DNA from: Gallionella sp.
Lineage (GTDB): Bacteria; Pseudomonadota; Gammaproteobacteria; Burkholderiales; Gallionellaceae
Length of the DNA: 51,262 nucleotides
Direction of reading: 5' to 3'
Assembly (NCBI GenBank): GCA_024641025.1
Contig: JAHEDW010000006.1
Span: forward strand, 1-51,262
The notes below the pieces were generated by a model, which was not told the origin of the DNA, made no database searches, and saw nothing but the letters and a program-made list of their open reading frames with translations. Below, one piece after another: positions 9,450 through 21,161 of the stretch. Positions within the stretch are counted from its first letter, which is position 1; every line of letters starts with the position of its first letter. Both the position numbers and the translations under genes were made by a program.

Positions 9450-10235
9450 TCAATAGTACAGTGCTAACCGATAGCCAACCGGTTTGAGGTCGGTTGTGTC
9501 GAGTCGCAGGTTGATGTCAAGTTCCTGATTACTTGGAAAGCCTGTGGCTATGTTTCTTGACGTAGCCAGATAATCCTCGGGTTTGAAGATACGCCTTGCC
9601 AGTGCATTGTCCTGGAGATCAGTGAGGGTAAGTTCAAGATTCGGGTAAGCTTGGGTGTATGCGGCACGGTTTCGTAACAGGGCAACCAGAATGATCTGGT
9701 TCCTTTGGGTAGGTTCGTCCTTGAGTTCTGAGGACTCGATGCTTATCAGACTGGCCTTTTGCGGCAATGGAACGCTACATTTTAGTAATTTGCAGTAACG
9801 TATCAGCCAAGGTTTCAATTGAGGGATATGTGCGGCGAGCTCGACTCGAAACAGGAAGGTGGACTGTGCAATCAGAAGCAGCAACAATGGGAACACCGGA
9901 ATCATCCAAAGTCGCGAGTTGGACTTTGACAGGAATTCCACTTCGTAAGGTTCAGACACGATAATATCGTGTCTCGTCTGCATTGTGTTCAGTAGATCTG
10001 TCACATGTCCAGAACTCTGCGTATTTGAGCCAGAAATACCAGGAGCAGCAATTTGGGTTTCATCCAAAATTGGCAACTCAAGTTGCGGATCAATTTCCTC
10101 GGGGACGTAATCGGGGAGTGGATCGAAGGCCTGGTGACAATTGCCGCAACGTACCAAGCCATAATGGGCATCCAATTGCTCCCTGCCGATTTTGAAACGA
10201 GTGCCGCAGTGCGGGCAGAGGGTGGTTCCGCTCAT
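9450..10235 (-). CDS. zinc-ribbon plus DUF3426 membrane protein
   Basis: The 261-residue protein starts with MSGTTLCPHCGTRFK and has four cysteines (C7, C10, C30, C33) in the CPHC...CGNC spacing of the MJ0042-type zinc ribbon. An acidic, proline-rich linker and one membrane helix (LWMIPVFPLLLLLIAQ) follow, then a C-terminal region typical of DUF3426 ending DLKPVGYRLALYY. Function is unknown in this family. I chose ATG 10235 because it overlaps the prmA stop as ATGA and gives the usual N-terminus; a longer frame from upstream adds 21 unrelated residues. It directly follows prmA, a pairing common in betaproteobacteria. Confidence 0.85.
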   Translation of the reverse strand: MSGTTLCPHCGTRFKIGREQLDAHYGLVRCGNCHQAFDPLPDYVPEEIDPQLELPILDETQIAAPGISGSNTQSSGHVTDLLNTMQTRHDIIVSEPYEVEFLSKSNSRLWMIPVFPLLLLLIAQSTFLFRVELAAHIPQLKPWLIRYCKLLKCSVPLPQKASLISIESSELKDEPTQRNQIILVALLRNRAAYTQAYPNLELTLTDLQDNALARRIFKPEDYLATSRNIATGFPSNQELDINLRLDTTDLKPVGYRLALYY

Positions 10236-11125
10236 TGTTTGCGTCCTGACAGGCACGCCCATCCCCCTTCGAAAATCGGGGCGTTCATTTCGAACCATTG
10301 TTTGTAAATCTTCATCACGTCTTGTGCCTGATTTTCAAGTATCCCTGACAAAACGATACGGCCACCTTCACGGGTCGAGTTCGCCAACAAGGGAGCTAGC
10401 ATCCTTAGTGGGTTAGTCAGGATATTCGCCACGACTAGGTCATAACTGACAGAAGGAGCATCATCGGGAAGATGGAATCTCGCATCGGTGACCTTGTTGG
10501 CAATTGCATTATCTTTGCTAGCCTGCACTGCCTGTGAGTCTACATCAACACCGGTTGCGCTTGCAGCCCCAAGTTTGACGGCTGCGATAGCGAGGATACC
10601 CGATCCGCATCCATAATCCAGAATAGTTTCTCCACGGTGTAGATTGTCATCAAGCCAGCGCAAGCACAGTCGTGTGGTTGGATGGCTGCCTGTACCAAAT
10701 GCAAGGCCTGGATCGAGCAGGATGTTGATGGCATCAGGGTCTTTGGGAGTATGCCAGGTCGGAACTATCCACAGTCGTGCAGAGATTGGTATCGGTTCGA
10801 ACTGGGACTGGGTGAGCCGAACCCAGTCATTGTCAGCAAGTGTTTCGATGCGATACCCAGGAATTTTTGCTAGGCCGATGCTAGTTGCCGCATTATGCAA
10901 GATTGTGTTTATGTCCTGGTTTTCCTCAAACAACGCGCTAACACGGTTATGTTGCCATACCCCTGGTGGGGGCTGGCCAGGTTCGCCGAATATTGCCTGC
11001 TCATCTGGCGTGTCGGCATCAGCATCCAGCAAGTCTACCGACAAGGCACCCATGTCGAGCAGAGCCTCGCTCAAGGCTTCGGCGTGTTCGGCATCGGTAT
11101 CAACGATGAGCGTCAGCCAAGGCAT
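10232..11125 (-). CDS. prmA: ribosomal protein L11 methyltransferase
   Basis: PrmA uses S-adenosylmethionine to trimethylate ribosomal protein L11. The 297-residue length is typical. The SAM-binding motif ILDYGCGSGILAIAA lies in the middle and is followed by GVDVDSQAV; VVANILTNPL is the motif IV equivalent. The N-terminal substrate-recognition domain begins MPWLTLIVDTDAEHAEALSEAL. It ends in an ATGA overlap with the downstream zinc-ribbon gene, so the two are translationally coupled. It follows accC after 107 bp. Confidence 0.95.
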   Translation of the reverse strand: MPWLTLIVDTDAEHAEALSEALLDMGALSVDLLDADADTPDEQAIFGEPGQPPPGVWQHNRVSALFEENQDINTILHNAATSIGLAKIPGYRIETLADNDWVRLTQSQFEPIPISARLWIVPTWHTPKDPDAINILLDPGLAFGTGSHPTTRLCLRWLDDNLHRGETILDYGCGSGILAIAAVKLGAASATGVDVDSQAVQASKDNAIANKVTDARFHLPDDAPSVSYDLVVANILTNPLRMLAPLLANSTREGGRIVLSGILENQAQDVMKIYKQWFEMNAPIFEGGWACLSGRKQ

Positions 11126-11232
11126 ATTATTTCATATACATTAGTATTGCGAACACAACTTCAGTTTTGAAAATAAAAGCACGAAATTTTGAGGGATATG
11201 CAGTTAAGGCAACAGCTTGTACGCAAGAAATG

Positions 11233-12588
11233 CTATTTCCCCTTTGTGCGTTCAGCAAGCCGCTCTTCCAGGTAATGTATGCTTGTGCCACCCCGGATGA
11301 ATGCAGCGTCCTGCAACAATTCGCGATGCAGCGCAATATTTGTTTCGATTCCGTCTACCGCCATTTCCGATAATGCAGTGCGCATTCGTGCCATTGCTTG
11401 TTCACGCGTGTCACCATAAGAAATGATCTTCCCGATCATCGAATCGTAATGTGAAGGAACCAGATAATTAGCATAGACGTGGGAATCAACGCGTATGCCG
11501 GGTCCGCCGGGTGGGTGCCACGTGGTAATGCGACCCGGGGACGGGGTGAATTTGTAAGGATGCTCGGCATTGATTCGACATTCGATTGCGTGGCCACGGA
11601 ACTTGATGTCTCGTTGCTTGAATGGAAGCTTTTCTCCTGCGGCAATCAGTATCTGCTGCCGCACTATATCAATTCCAGTGATCATTTCCGTGACTGGATG
11701 CTCAACCTGCACACGGGTATTCATTTCGATGAAAAAGAATTCTCCGTTTTCGTATAGGAATTCGAATGTCCCGGCGCCGCGATATCCGATTTTTCTGCAT
11801 GCTGCGGCACAGCGTTCACCGACCTTGTCGCGCATTTTAGTGTCGAGAAGGGGAGCTGGCGCTTCCTCCAGTATCTTCTGGTGGCGGCGTTGCATCGAAC
11901 AGTCACGTTCCCCAAGATATACTGCGTTTCCATGCTGGTCAGCCAACACCTGGATCTCGACGTGGCGTGGATTCTCCAAAAACTTTTCCATATATACCAT
12001 GGGATTGTTGAACGCAGCCTGTGCCTCTGTCTTGGTCATCGTAACAGCGTTCAACAGCGCTGCTTCGGTATGCACTACACGCATTCCACGTCCACCACCA
12101 CCACCTGAGGCCTTGATGATGACGGGATAGCCTATGCTGCGCGCGATCTTTATGATTTCTGCAGGGGTATCCGGAAGTGCGCCATCAACCCCAGGAACGC
12201 AAGGTACCCCGGCCTTTTTCATCGCATTCTTGGCACTGACCTTGTCACCCATCAACCGAATCGTCTCTGCGCGAGGACCGATAAACACAAATCCGCACTT
12301 CTCTACTCGCTCGGAAAAGTCCGCATTTTCGGAAAGAAACCCATAGCCGGGATGGATGGCTTGCGCATCCGTTACTTCAGCAGCACTGATGATGGCTGGA
12401 ATACTTAGATAGCTTAGTGAGGATGAGGCCGGTCCGATACAGACGGATTCGTCTGCCAATTTGACATACTTGGCATCTGCATCCGCTTCAGAATGCACTA
12501 CGACGGTCTTAATGCCCAGTTCACGACAGGCTCTCTGAATGCGAAGAGCTATCTCGCCGCGATTGGCGATCAGGATTTTTTCAAACAT
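11233..12588 (-). CDS. accC: acetyl-CoA carboxylase, biotin carboxylase subunit
   Basis: AccC carboxylates the biotin of AccB using ATP and bicarbonate, the first half-reaction of fatty-acid synthesis. It is a 451-residue ATP-grasp enzyme starting [17 protein letters not shown]. The glycine-rich ATP loop [13 protein letters not shown], the [13 protein letters not shown] segment and the catalytic [14 protein letters not shown] stretch are all present. ATG 12588 has GGAGCC about 8 bases upstream; a longer frame adds 26 residues unlike the family. It follows accB by 104 bp. Confidence 0.97.
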   Translation of the reverse strand: MFEKILIANRGEIALRIQRACRELGIKTVVVHSEADADAKYVKLADESVCIGPASSSLSYLSIPAIISAAEVTDAQAIHPGYGFLSENADFSERVEKCGFVFIGPRAETIRLMGDKVSAKNAMKKAGVPCVPGVDGALPDTPAEIIKIARSIGYPVIIKASGGGGGRGMRVVHTEAALLNAVTMTKTEAQAAFNNPMVYMEKFLENPRHVEIQVLADQHGNAVYLGERDCSMQRRHQKILEEAPAPLLDTKMRDKVGERCAAACRKIGYRGAGTFEFLYENGEFFFIEMNTRVQVEHPVTEMITGIDIVRQQILIAAGEKLPFKQRDIKFRGHAIECRINAEHPYKFTPSPGRITTWHPPGGPGIRVDSHVYANYLVPSHYDSMIGKIISYGDTREQAMARMRTALSEMAVDGIETNIALHRELLQDAAFIRGGTSIHYLEERLAERTKGK

Positions 12589-12692
12589 AGTGTTGGCTCC
12601 GGGCTTGGGCTTGGCGAGCAGATTCGCGCCTTTTATTCCTAGTGTCATGTCAGCTATATAGCTCAATAGTCATATGTGATGGTCATACTAGA

Positions 12693-13145
12693 TCAGCCAA
12701 TCACATATAATGGTTGTCCAAACTCTACTGGTTGGCCGTTCTCCACCAATATCGCTTTGATAACGCCACTCTGGTCGGCATCGATCTCGTTGAGTAACTT
12801 CATTGCCTCGATGATGCACAAGGTGTCACCGCTGTTCACGGACTGGCCAACATCGACGAATGGCTTTGAACCCGGTGAGGCTGAGCGATAAAACGTGCCG
12901 ACCATCGGCGATTTCACTACATGGCCCTCCGCGACTGCAGGTTTGGCGGCCACCTCTATCGGTGGTGCTGCCTGAGGAGCTGGTGCCATGGCTGGTTGCT
13001 GCTGCTGGAGAGGTGCATATGCCTGCTGTACGGAGGCCGCAGTGCGGGTGATTCTCACGCGTTCTTCACCTTCACTGATTTCAAGTTCGGCGATACCTGA
13101 GCTTTCGACCAGTTCGATCAGCGTCTTGAGTTTGCGTAAATCCAT
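12693..13145 (-). CDS. accB: biotin carboxyl carrier protein of acetyl-CoA carboxylase
   Basis: A 150-residue protein with an N-terminal [23 protein letters not shown] domain, an Ala/Pro/Gln-rich flexible linker (residues about 41-70) and a C-terminal biotinyl domain. The biotinylated lysine is K116 in EAMKLLNEI; the usual form is EAMKMMNEI, so the flanking Met is replaced by Leu, a conservative change. A strong AGGAGG lies 5 bases before ATG 13145. It sits between aroQ and accC, a widespread order. Confidence 0.97.
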   Translation of the reverse strand: MDLRKLKTLIELVESSGIAELEISEGEERVRITRTAASVQQAYAPLQQQQPAMAPAPQAAPPIEVAAKPAVAEGHVVKSPMVGTFYRSASPGSKPFVDVGQSVNSGDTLCIIEAMKLLNEIDADQSGVIKAILVENGQPVEFGQPLYVIG

Positions 13146-13154
13146 AGTGTCCTC

Positions 13155-13598
13155 CTAAGCTTGATTTGTATATTTCAGTGCATATTGCAAGGCATATTCA
13201 TACCCCGATGCGCCCAAGCCGCTAATCACGCCGATGGCGAGATCGGAAAAGAACGACTCTTTGCGGAACGATTCGCGTGCATACACATTGGATAGGTGCA
13301 CTTCGATGAATGGTATAGATACTGCCGCTAGCGCATCCCGTAATGACACGCTGGTATGAGTGAATGCAGCCGGATTAATGATTATGAATTCTGTACCGTC
13401 GGCTCTAGCCTGTTGAACGCGTTCTACCAAGGTTGCCTCTGCATTACTCTGGAAGCATGACAAGGTTGCATGATGTTTTTCAGCAAATTGCGTTAAACCA
13501 GCATTAATTTCATCTAAAGTGACACGACCATACACCCCTGGCTCACGACTACCGAGCAAGTTCAGGTTGGGGCCATGCAACACCAGGATATTTTTCAC
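13155..13598 (-). CDS. aroQ: type II 3-dehydroquinate dehydratase
   Basis: AroQ converts 3-dehydroquinate to 3-dehydroshikimate in the shikimate pathway. The 147-residue length fits the small type II enzyme. Arg18 and catalytic Tyr23 are in GSREPGVYG, Asn75 in [10 protein letters not shown] and His101 in EVHLSNV. It lies 9 bp upstream of accB. Confidence 0.97.
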   Translation of the reverse strand: MKNILVLHGPNLNLLGSREPGVYGRVTLDEINAGLTQFAEKHHATLSCFQSNAEATLVERVQQARADGTEFIIINPAAFTHTSVSLRDALAAVSIPFIEVHLSNVYARESFRKESFFSDLAIGVISGLGASGYEYALQYALKYTNQA

Positions 13599-13662
13599 CT
13601 GTGTAGTTTGCCGTAAATTAGGGTGAGTTGTCTAGGATTTTAACGAAGATAGGGAAAAGGCG

Positions 13663-15489
13663 TTATAGGCCGACAGCCTTCAATGTTCTCAGGAATTGAG
13701 CAGCATTTTGATAGCCGACCACTCTAAAATCGCCTTGTTCATTGCCATTTGCATCAAAAAATAGGATTCCCGGAGGTCCAAACAGGCCAAATCGATTGAG
13801 CAGTGCTTTGTCAGCTTCGCTATTGGCTGTGACATCTGCCTGCAACAATAAGGCAGATTTGAGCTTGGATTGTACGAGCGTGTCTGAAAACGTGAAGCGC
13901 TCCATTTCCTTGCATGAGATGCACCAATCGGCATAGAAATCCAGCATCACAGTTTTTCCGCCTGCCTCCTGGATACGCCTGTCGAGTTCTGCGACATCCC
14001 TGACGCGTGAAAATTGGAGCGAGGCAGGGGTTTGTGCTCCGGCACGACCCATCGTGCCTAACGGACGCAGGATATCCTGTGCGCCAGAAAGCGCACCTAT
14101 CAAATATGCTACACCCAAGAGCAGCGCAAACAGCCCGACACCCTTGAACAGCTTGTGCCATCCGGTGGCGTTGTGTGGAAGGCTGTCCAGTGCATGCATG
14201 TAAATTCCCGAAAAGATGAGCAGTGCAGCCCAAAGCATCATCTGAGCGGCAATTGGTAGCAGAGGCTGGATGATCCAGATCGCCAGCGCCAAGAGCATTA
14301 CGCCGAAGAAGCGCTTTACCGCTTCCATCCATGCGCCTGCCCTGGGAAGCAAAACTCCCGCCGAGGTGCCGATCAGCAAAAGCGGCGCGCCCATGCCCAT
14401 AGCTAGTGCGAACAGGGCGACTCCGCCCAACATAGCGTCATGAGTCTGGCCAATATACAACAGCGCTCCAGCAAGTGGCGCAGCGACGCAAGGCCCCATG
14501 ATGATTGCGGACAATGCGCCCATCACAAACACCCCTGAAAGATGACCACCATGCAGTTTATTGCTGGTGTCGGTAAGTTTGCTCTGTAGCGCAGATGGCA
14601 ATTGCAACTCATAAAACCCGAACATAGAAAATGACAGGATCACGAACACGGCTGAGAAGCTTCCCAGTACCCAAGGAGTTTGCAGGGCGTTGGAAATCAG
14701 GTTACCTGAAAATCCAGCTGCAACACCGGCAATTGCATAGGTAATTGCCATGCCCAGCACATACGCCAGTGACAGCATGAACGCGTGCATCCTCGTGATC
14801 TTGTGGCCACGTCCTACAATGATTCCTGACAGGATAGGGATCATCGGGAAAACGCAGGGAGTGAAGGCAAGCAACAGTCCTGCGCCGAAGAAGAACGAAA
14901 CTATCAGCCAGAAGCTACCACTCTTGAAAAGCTGCGCGATCTGCGAACCTTCCGACTGAACGGCTTGCGTTTCTTCAGGCTGAGCTGTGGTAATAATGGG
15001 TGGCGGCTTTTCGCCAGATTTAGCGTCTGGCAGATTAATTAGCAAAGCAGGGGTGATAGGTGGGTAGCACAATCCCTCCTCGCTACATCCTTGATAGCTG
15101 GCATTTAAAGTGAAACTTCTGGCACCGGCATCAGGGCTCGGTGCTAATTTGATCTCAGCTTGAAATGACTGATGGAAAACTTCAGTGGGACCGAAATTTG
15201 GATCATCCTTCATATCACCCCTTGGCAGGCTCATTCCGGATATCTTTACAGCCTTGTCCTGAATCTCGAAACTTATCTTTTCTCTATACAAGTAATATCC
15301 AGGAGTGATTCTGAAATTTGCCTGCAGGGTATGTGCATCCCGAACGATTACATTCAGGGAAAAAGCCTGTTCTGGGGGCAAAAAGACCGGTTGTTTGGTA
15401 CCTCCAAACCCCGGAAGGCGGTCAAGAAGGCCATCCGCAATCGATGCGGGAGAGCTGAAACAGAGCAAAATAAGCAAAACTAAACGCAT
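13663..15489 (-). CDS. dsbD: thiol:disulfide interchange protein DsbD
   Basis: DsbD carries electrons from cytoplasmic thioredoxin across the inner membrane to periplasmic reductases such as DsbC and the cytochrome c maturation system. Visible parts in order are a signal peptide (MRLVLLILLCFSSPASIADG), the N-terminal periplasmic domain with its cysteine pair in GCSEEGLCYPP, a central eight-helix membrane domain with cysteines in FTPCVFPMIP and GPCVAAPLAG, and a C-terminal thioredoxin domain with CISC (Cys523, Cys526) in DFYADWCISCKEM. ATG 15489 gives 608 residues and lies 2 bases after the cutA stop; an upstream start would only prepend cutA-overlapping residues. Useful for a cytochrome-rich organism. 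Confidence 0.95.
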   Translation of the reverse strand: MRLVLLILLCFSSPASIADGLLDRLPGFGGTKQPVFLPPEQAFSLNVIVRDAHTLQANFRITPGYYLYREKISFEIQDKAVKISGMSLPRGDMKDDPNFGPTEVFHQSFQAEIKLAPSPDAGARSFTLNASYQGCSEEGLCYPPITPALLINLPDAKSGEKPPPIITTAQPEETQAVQSEGSQIAQLFKSGSFWLIVSFFFGAGLLLAFTPCVFPMIPILSGIIVGRGHKITRMHAFMLSLAYVLGMAITYAIAGVAAGFSGNLISNALQTPWVLGSFSAVFVILSFSMFGFYELQLPSALQSKLTDTSNKLHGGHLSGVFVMGALSAIIMGPCVAAPLAGALLYIGQTHDAMLGGVALFALAMGMGAPLLLIGTSAGVLLPRAGAWMEAVKRFFGVMLLALAIWIIQPLLPIAAQMMLWAALLIFSGIYMHALDSLPHNATGWHKLFKGVGLFALLLGVAYLIGALSGAQDILRPLGTMGRAGAQTPASLQFSRVRDVAELDRRIQEAGGKTVMLDFYADWCISCKEMERFTFSDTLVQSKLKSALLLQADVTANSEADKALLNRFGLFGPPGILFFDANGNEQGDFRVVGYQNAAQFLRTLKAVGL

Positions 15490-15491
15490 GT

Positions 15492-15821
15492 TTAATCCTT
15501 GGCAATCATTGTTTCGTTGTCTATCCATCCCAGATAAGCCGGCAAGCCCGCAATGACCGGGACAGCGATGATTTCCGGAAGTTCATAAGGGTGAGCCATG
15601 CTGATCAATTTTTCAAGGTGCGGATAAGCAGCCCTTGTGGTTTTAATCAATAACGGGACTTCGGTGGCGGTTTCGATTTTACCTTGCCAATGGTAGGTCG
15701 AGTTGCAGGTCGCAAGCTGATTCACGCAAGCTGCGGCACGTGATTCCACGAGTTGCTTTGCCAATCGTGCAGCGGATGACGCATCAGGCAAACTTGTTAT
15801 AACTAATAGGGTTTCATTCAT
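15492..15821 (-). CDS. cutA: divalent-cation tolerance protein CutA
   Basis: A 109-residue trimeric protein of the CutA1 family. The pattern LVITSLPDASSAARLAKQLVESRAAACVNQ, ST-x-x-W-GKIE and the MAHPYELPEII-x-VPV stretch are diagnostic. The family binds divalent copper, but its physiological role is unsettled. Its stop lies 2 bases before dsbD, and cutA-dsbD pairing is common in proteobacteria. Confidence 0.95.
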   Translation of the reverse strand: MNETLLVITSLPDASSAARLAKQLVESRAAACVNQLATCNSTYHWQGKIETATEVPLLIKTTRAAYPHLEKLISMAHPYELPEIIAVPVIAGLPAYLGWIDNETMIAKD

Positions 15822-15929
15822 TCAAAACTCGATTTTAACCAAAGGGCAATGTGAAAATCAGCGGGCAATCATATTCCTTATTGATTCAATTAGCGCTCAG
15901 CATAAAGGGAGTCAAAGGAATTTGCATGC

Positions 15930-16934
15930 TTAAGGTTTGGAAAACCGCATTCCAAGTTGAAGTAATTCATCCCAGACATCTCCCTGACGCAAGCCCTTTA
16001 TGATCTTGTCCAGACGTGCAGCTTGCAGCATTGCGCGTTCAAGATGGGAAAGTTTGATGCGCCTCGCAGCACTTTCCATCAGACCATGTTTATCCTTGCG
16101 TACTCGAAAATCGCGTAAGGCGTTGCCAAGATTCACCCCCCGTTGCACTGCCTGCAACAATTTACCTAAGGTTCGGATATCCTCGCTGATGGCCCACAAT
16201 ACCAGTGTCGTTGCTGTGCCCTCTGCATGAAGCCCGTCGAGGATGTGCGCAAACCGTCCTGAATTGCCGCTTAGCATTGCCTCCGAAAGTTTAAAGATAT
16301 CGTAACGTGCAACGTCCATCACAGCGTCCTTCACCTGCTCGAAAGCCAGTTGACCTGTGGGGTATAGTAACGCAAGTTTCTGTATCTCCTGGAAAGCTGC
16401 AAGAAGGTTGCCCTCGCAGCGATCTGCAAGGAATTCCAGTGTTGCATTGTCAGTATTCTGATCCTGCCGTTTGAGACGGCCGGCGATCCAGCGCGGAAGT
16501 GCGCTGCGAGGAATGTCATCAGCTGAAACAATCACGCCATGCTGTTGTAGTGCACTGAACCATTGGCTCTTCTGGGCTGACCAGTCCAATTTGGGGAGGG
16601 AAATCAGCGTTAGCACATCCGGACTCAGGCTGGTGCAATAATCCTGTAACGCCTGACCTCCCTCCACACCGGGTTTTCCGGAAGGGATGCGCAAGTCGAT
16701 AATTTTCCGCGTTGCAAACAGCGACAGGCTATGAGCGCTATTGCGCAATTCATCCCACTTGAAATGCTGCTCGGCGATGAAGGTTTCACGCTCAGTGTAT
16801 CCCGCCGTGCGAGCTGCGGTGCGGATGCTGTCCGCCGCCTCGATAGCCAGTAGCAAAGCATCACCAAAGACTACATATAGCGGCTTCAGTCCTGATGAGA
16901 GGTGACGTGGAAGAGCTTCGCTGTCGATGGCCAT
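15930..16934 (-). CDS. holA: DNA polymerase III delta subunit
   Basis: HolA is the part of the clamp loader that opens the beta clamp. The 334-residue protein begins MAIDSEALPRHLSSGLKPLYVVFGDALLL, with the LxPxYxxxGxExLL-like N-terminus of the family. WFSALQQHGVIV, RWIAGRLKRQ and LEFLADRCEGNLLAAFQEIQKLALLY match further conserved blocks. It lies 1 bp after lptE in the leuS-lptE-holA unit, a conserved proteobacterial order. Confidence 0.95.
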   Translation of the reverse strand: MAIDSEALPRHLSSGLKPLYVVFGDALLLAIEAADSIRTAARTAGYTERETFIAEQHFKWDELRNSAHSLSLFATRKIIDLRIPSGKPGVEGGQALQDYCTSLSPDVLTLISLPKLDWSAQKSQWFSALQQHGVIVSADDIPRSALPRWIAGRLKRQDQNTDNATLEFLADRCEGNLLAAFQEIQKLALLYPTGQLAFEQVKDAVMDVARYDIFKLSEAMLSGNSGRFAHILDGLHAEGTATTLVLWAISEDIRTLGKLLQAVQRGVNLGNALRDFRVRKDKHGLMESAARRIKLSHLERAMLQAARLDKIIKGLRQGDVWDELLQLGMRFSKP

Positions 16935-16935
16935 G

Positions 16936-20061
<3,126 letters not shown>

Positions 20062-20122
20062 GCGATATCCCACCTGCTACGCTCGAAAGCCATTCTGTTA
20101 TAGAATCACTTCTCATAATTTT

Positions 20123-20128
20123 TATAAT
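20123..20128 (+). promoter_or_regulatory. candidate -10 element for prkB
   Basis: A TATAAT lies 20 bp before the prkB start, in an AT-rich stretch. An AGGAG ribosome-binding site follows at 20135-20139, 9 bases before ATG. If this box is used, the leader is very short. No convincing -35 was seen, which would fit an activator-dependent promoter such as one using CbbR, but no operator was identified. Confidence 0.3.
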
Positions 20129-20148
20129 CAGCTCAGGAGCTTCATACC

Positions 20149-21105
20149 ATGTCTCGCAAGCATCCCGTTGTCGCTGTCACCGGTTCATCCGGTGCAGGTA
20201 CTACCACAGTCAAGCGCGCTTTTGAAAATCTGTTCCGCCGTGAAAAGAGAAAGAACAGTAACGGCAACCCGCCCGATGTCGAAAGACGCAGCATCGACCG
20301 TGCCGATCAACCAGGAATACGCGCAGCAATCATTGAAGGTGATAGCCTGCACAGCCTCGATCGTATGGCGTTTCGTGCAGCTTCGGCTGAAGCTGCTAAA
20401 GCCGGCAACAACACCTTCAGCCATTTTGGACCGGAAGCGAACCATTTCGACAAAATCGAGGAGACCTTCAAGTCATATGGTGAGACAGGCATGTGCAAGC
20501 GGCGCTACTACGTACATAGCGCGGAAGAAGCCGAATTGCATAACAAGCATTTTGGCCTCACCGACCTCAAGCCGGGTGTGTTTACCCCTTGGGAGGATAT
20601 CGAGCCGAACTCTGACCTGCTGTTCTATGAAGGCCTGCATGGCTTGGCGTCCGATAACAAGCATGATGCTGCCAAATACGTGGATCTTGGGATCGGCGTT
20701 GTGCCAGTGGTCAACCTTGAGTGGATACAGAAGATCCACCGCGATGGTGCGGAGCGCGGCTATTCGGCCGAAGCTACCGTGGACACCATCATGCGTCGCA
20801 TGCCGGACTATATCAAGTACATCACGCCCCAGTTTTCACGTACCCATATAAACTTTCAACGCGTTGCTACCGTAGATACCTCCAACCCCTTCATCGCACG
20901 CGATATCCCGACTCCCGATGAAAGCTTTGTTGTTATTCGCTTTCGTGATCCGAAGGGAGTTGATTTTCCATACATGCTTTCGATGATTCCAAGCTCATTT
21001 ATGTCCCGTGCCAATACTCTGGTCGTACCCGGCGGAAAGATGAGTTATGCGTTGGAGATCATACTTGCACCGATAGTGCATGAGATGATCGAGAACAAGA
21101 AGTAG
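20149..21105 (+). CDS. prkB: phosphoribulokinase
   Basis: Phosphoribulokinase uses ATP to turn ribulose 5-phosphate into ribulose 1,5-bisphosphate, the CO2 acceptor for RuBisCO; it marks a Calvin cycle. The 318-residue length and N-terminus fit the proteobacterial class I enzyme. The P-loop is GSSGAGTTT (residues 12-20), followed by an SLHSLDRMAF segment and DLKPGVFTPWEDIEPNSDLLFYEGLHG. The gene stands alone, divergent from leuS and followed at once by a terminator, so it seems monocistronic. It is about 22 kb from the other Calvin-cycle genes here. Confidence 0.95.
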   Translation: MSRKHPVVAVTGSSGAGTTTVKRAFENLFRREKRKNSNGNPPDVERRSIDRADQPGIRAAIIEGDSLHSLDRMAFRAASAEAAKAGNNTFSHFGPEANHFDKIEETFKSYGETGMCKRRYYVHSAEEAELHNKHFGLTDLKPGVFTPWEDIEPNSDLLFYEGLHGLASDNKHDAAKYVDLGIGVVPVVNLEWIQKIHRDGAERGYSAEATVDTIMRRMPDYIKYITPQFSRTHINFQRVATVDTSNPFIARDIPTPDESFVVIRFRDPKGVDFPYMLSMIPSSFMSRANTLVVPGGKMSYALEIILAPIVHEMIENKK

Positions 21106-21123
21106 GATTTTTCAGAAAGGCAG

Positions 21124-21161
21124 ACGGGGAAGCAGATGTAGTGTCTGCTTCCCCGTTTCTT
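21124..21161 (+). terminator. intrinsic terminator of prkB, abutting uvrD
   Basis: A perfect 12-bp stem CGGGGAAGCAGA (21125-21136) pairs with 21144-21155 around a seven-base loop and is followed by TTTCTT. Its tail ends one base before the uvrD ATG at 21162. Confidence 0.8.

Noticed and set aside
13820-14332. 170-residue open frame within dsbD
   Set aside because: It is the +1 shadow of the dsbD membrane and thioredoxin domains, with no family resemblance.
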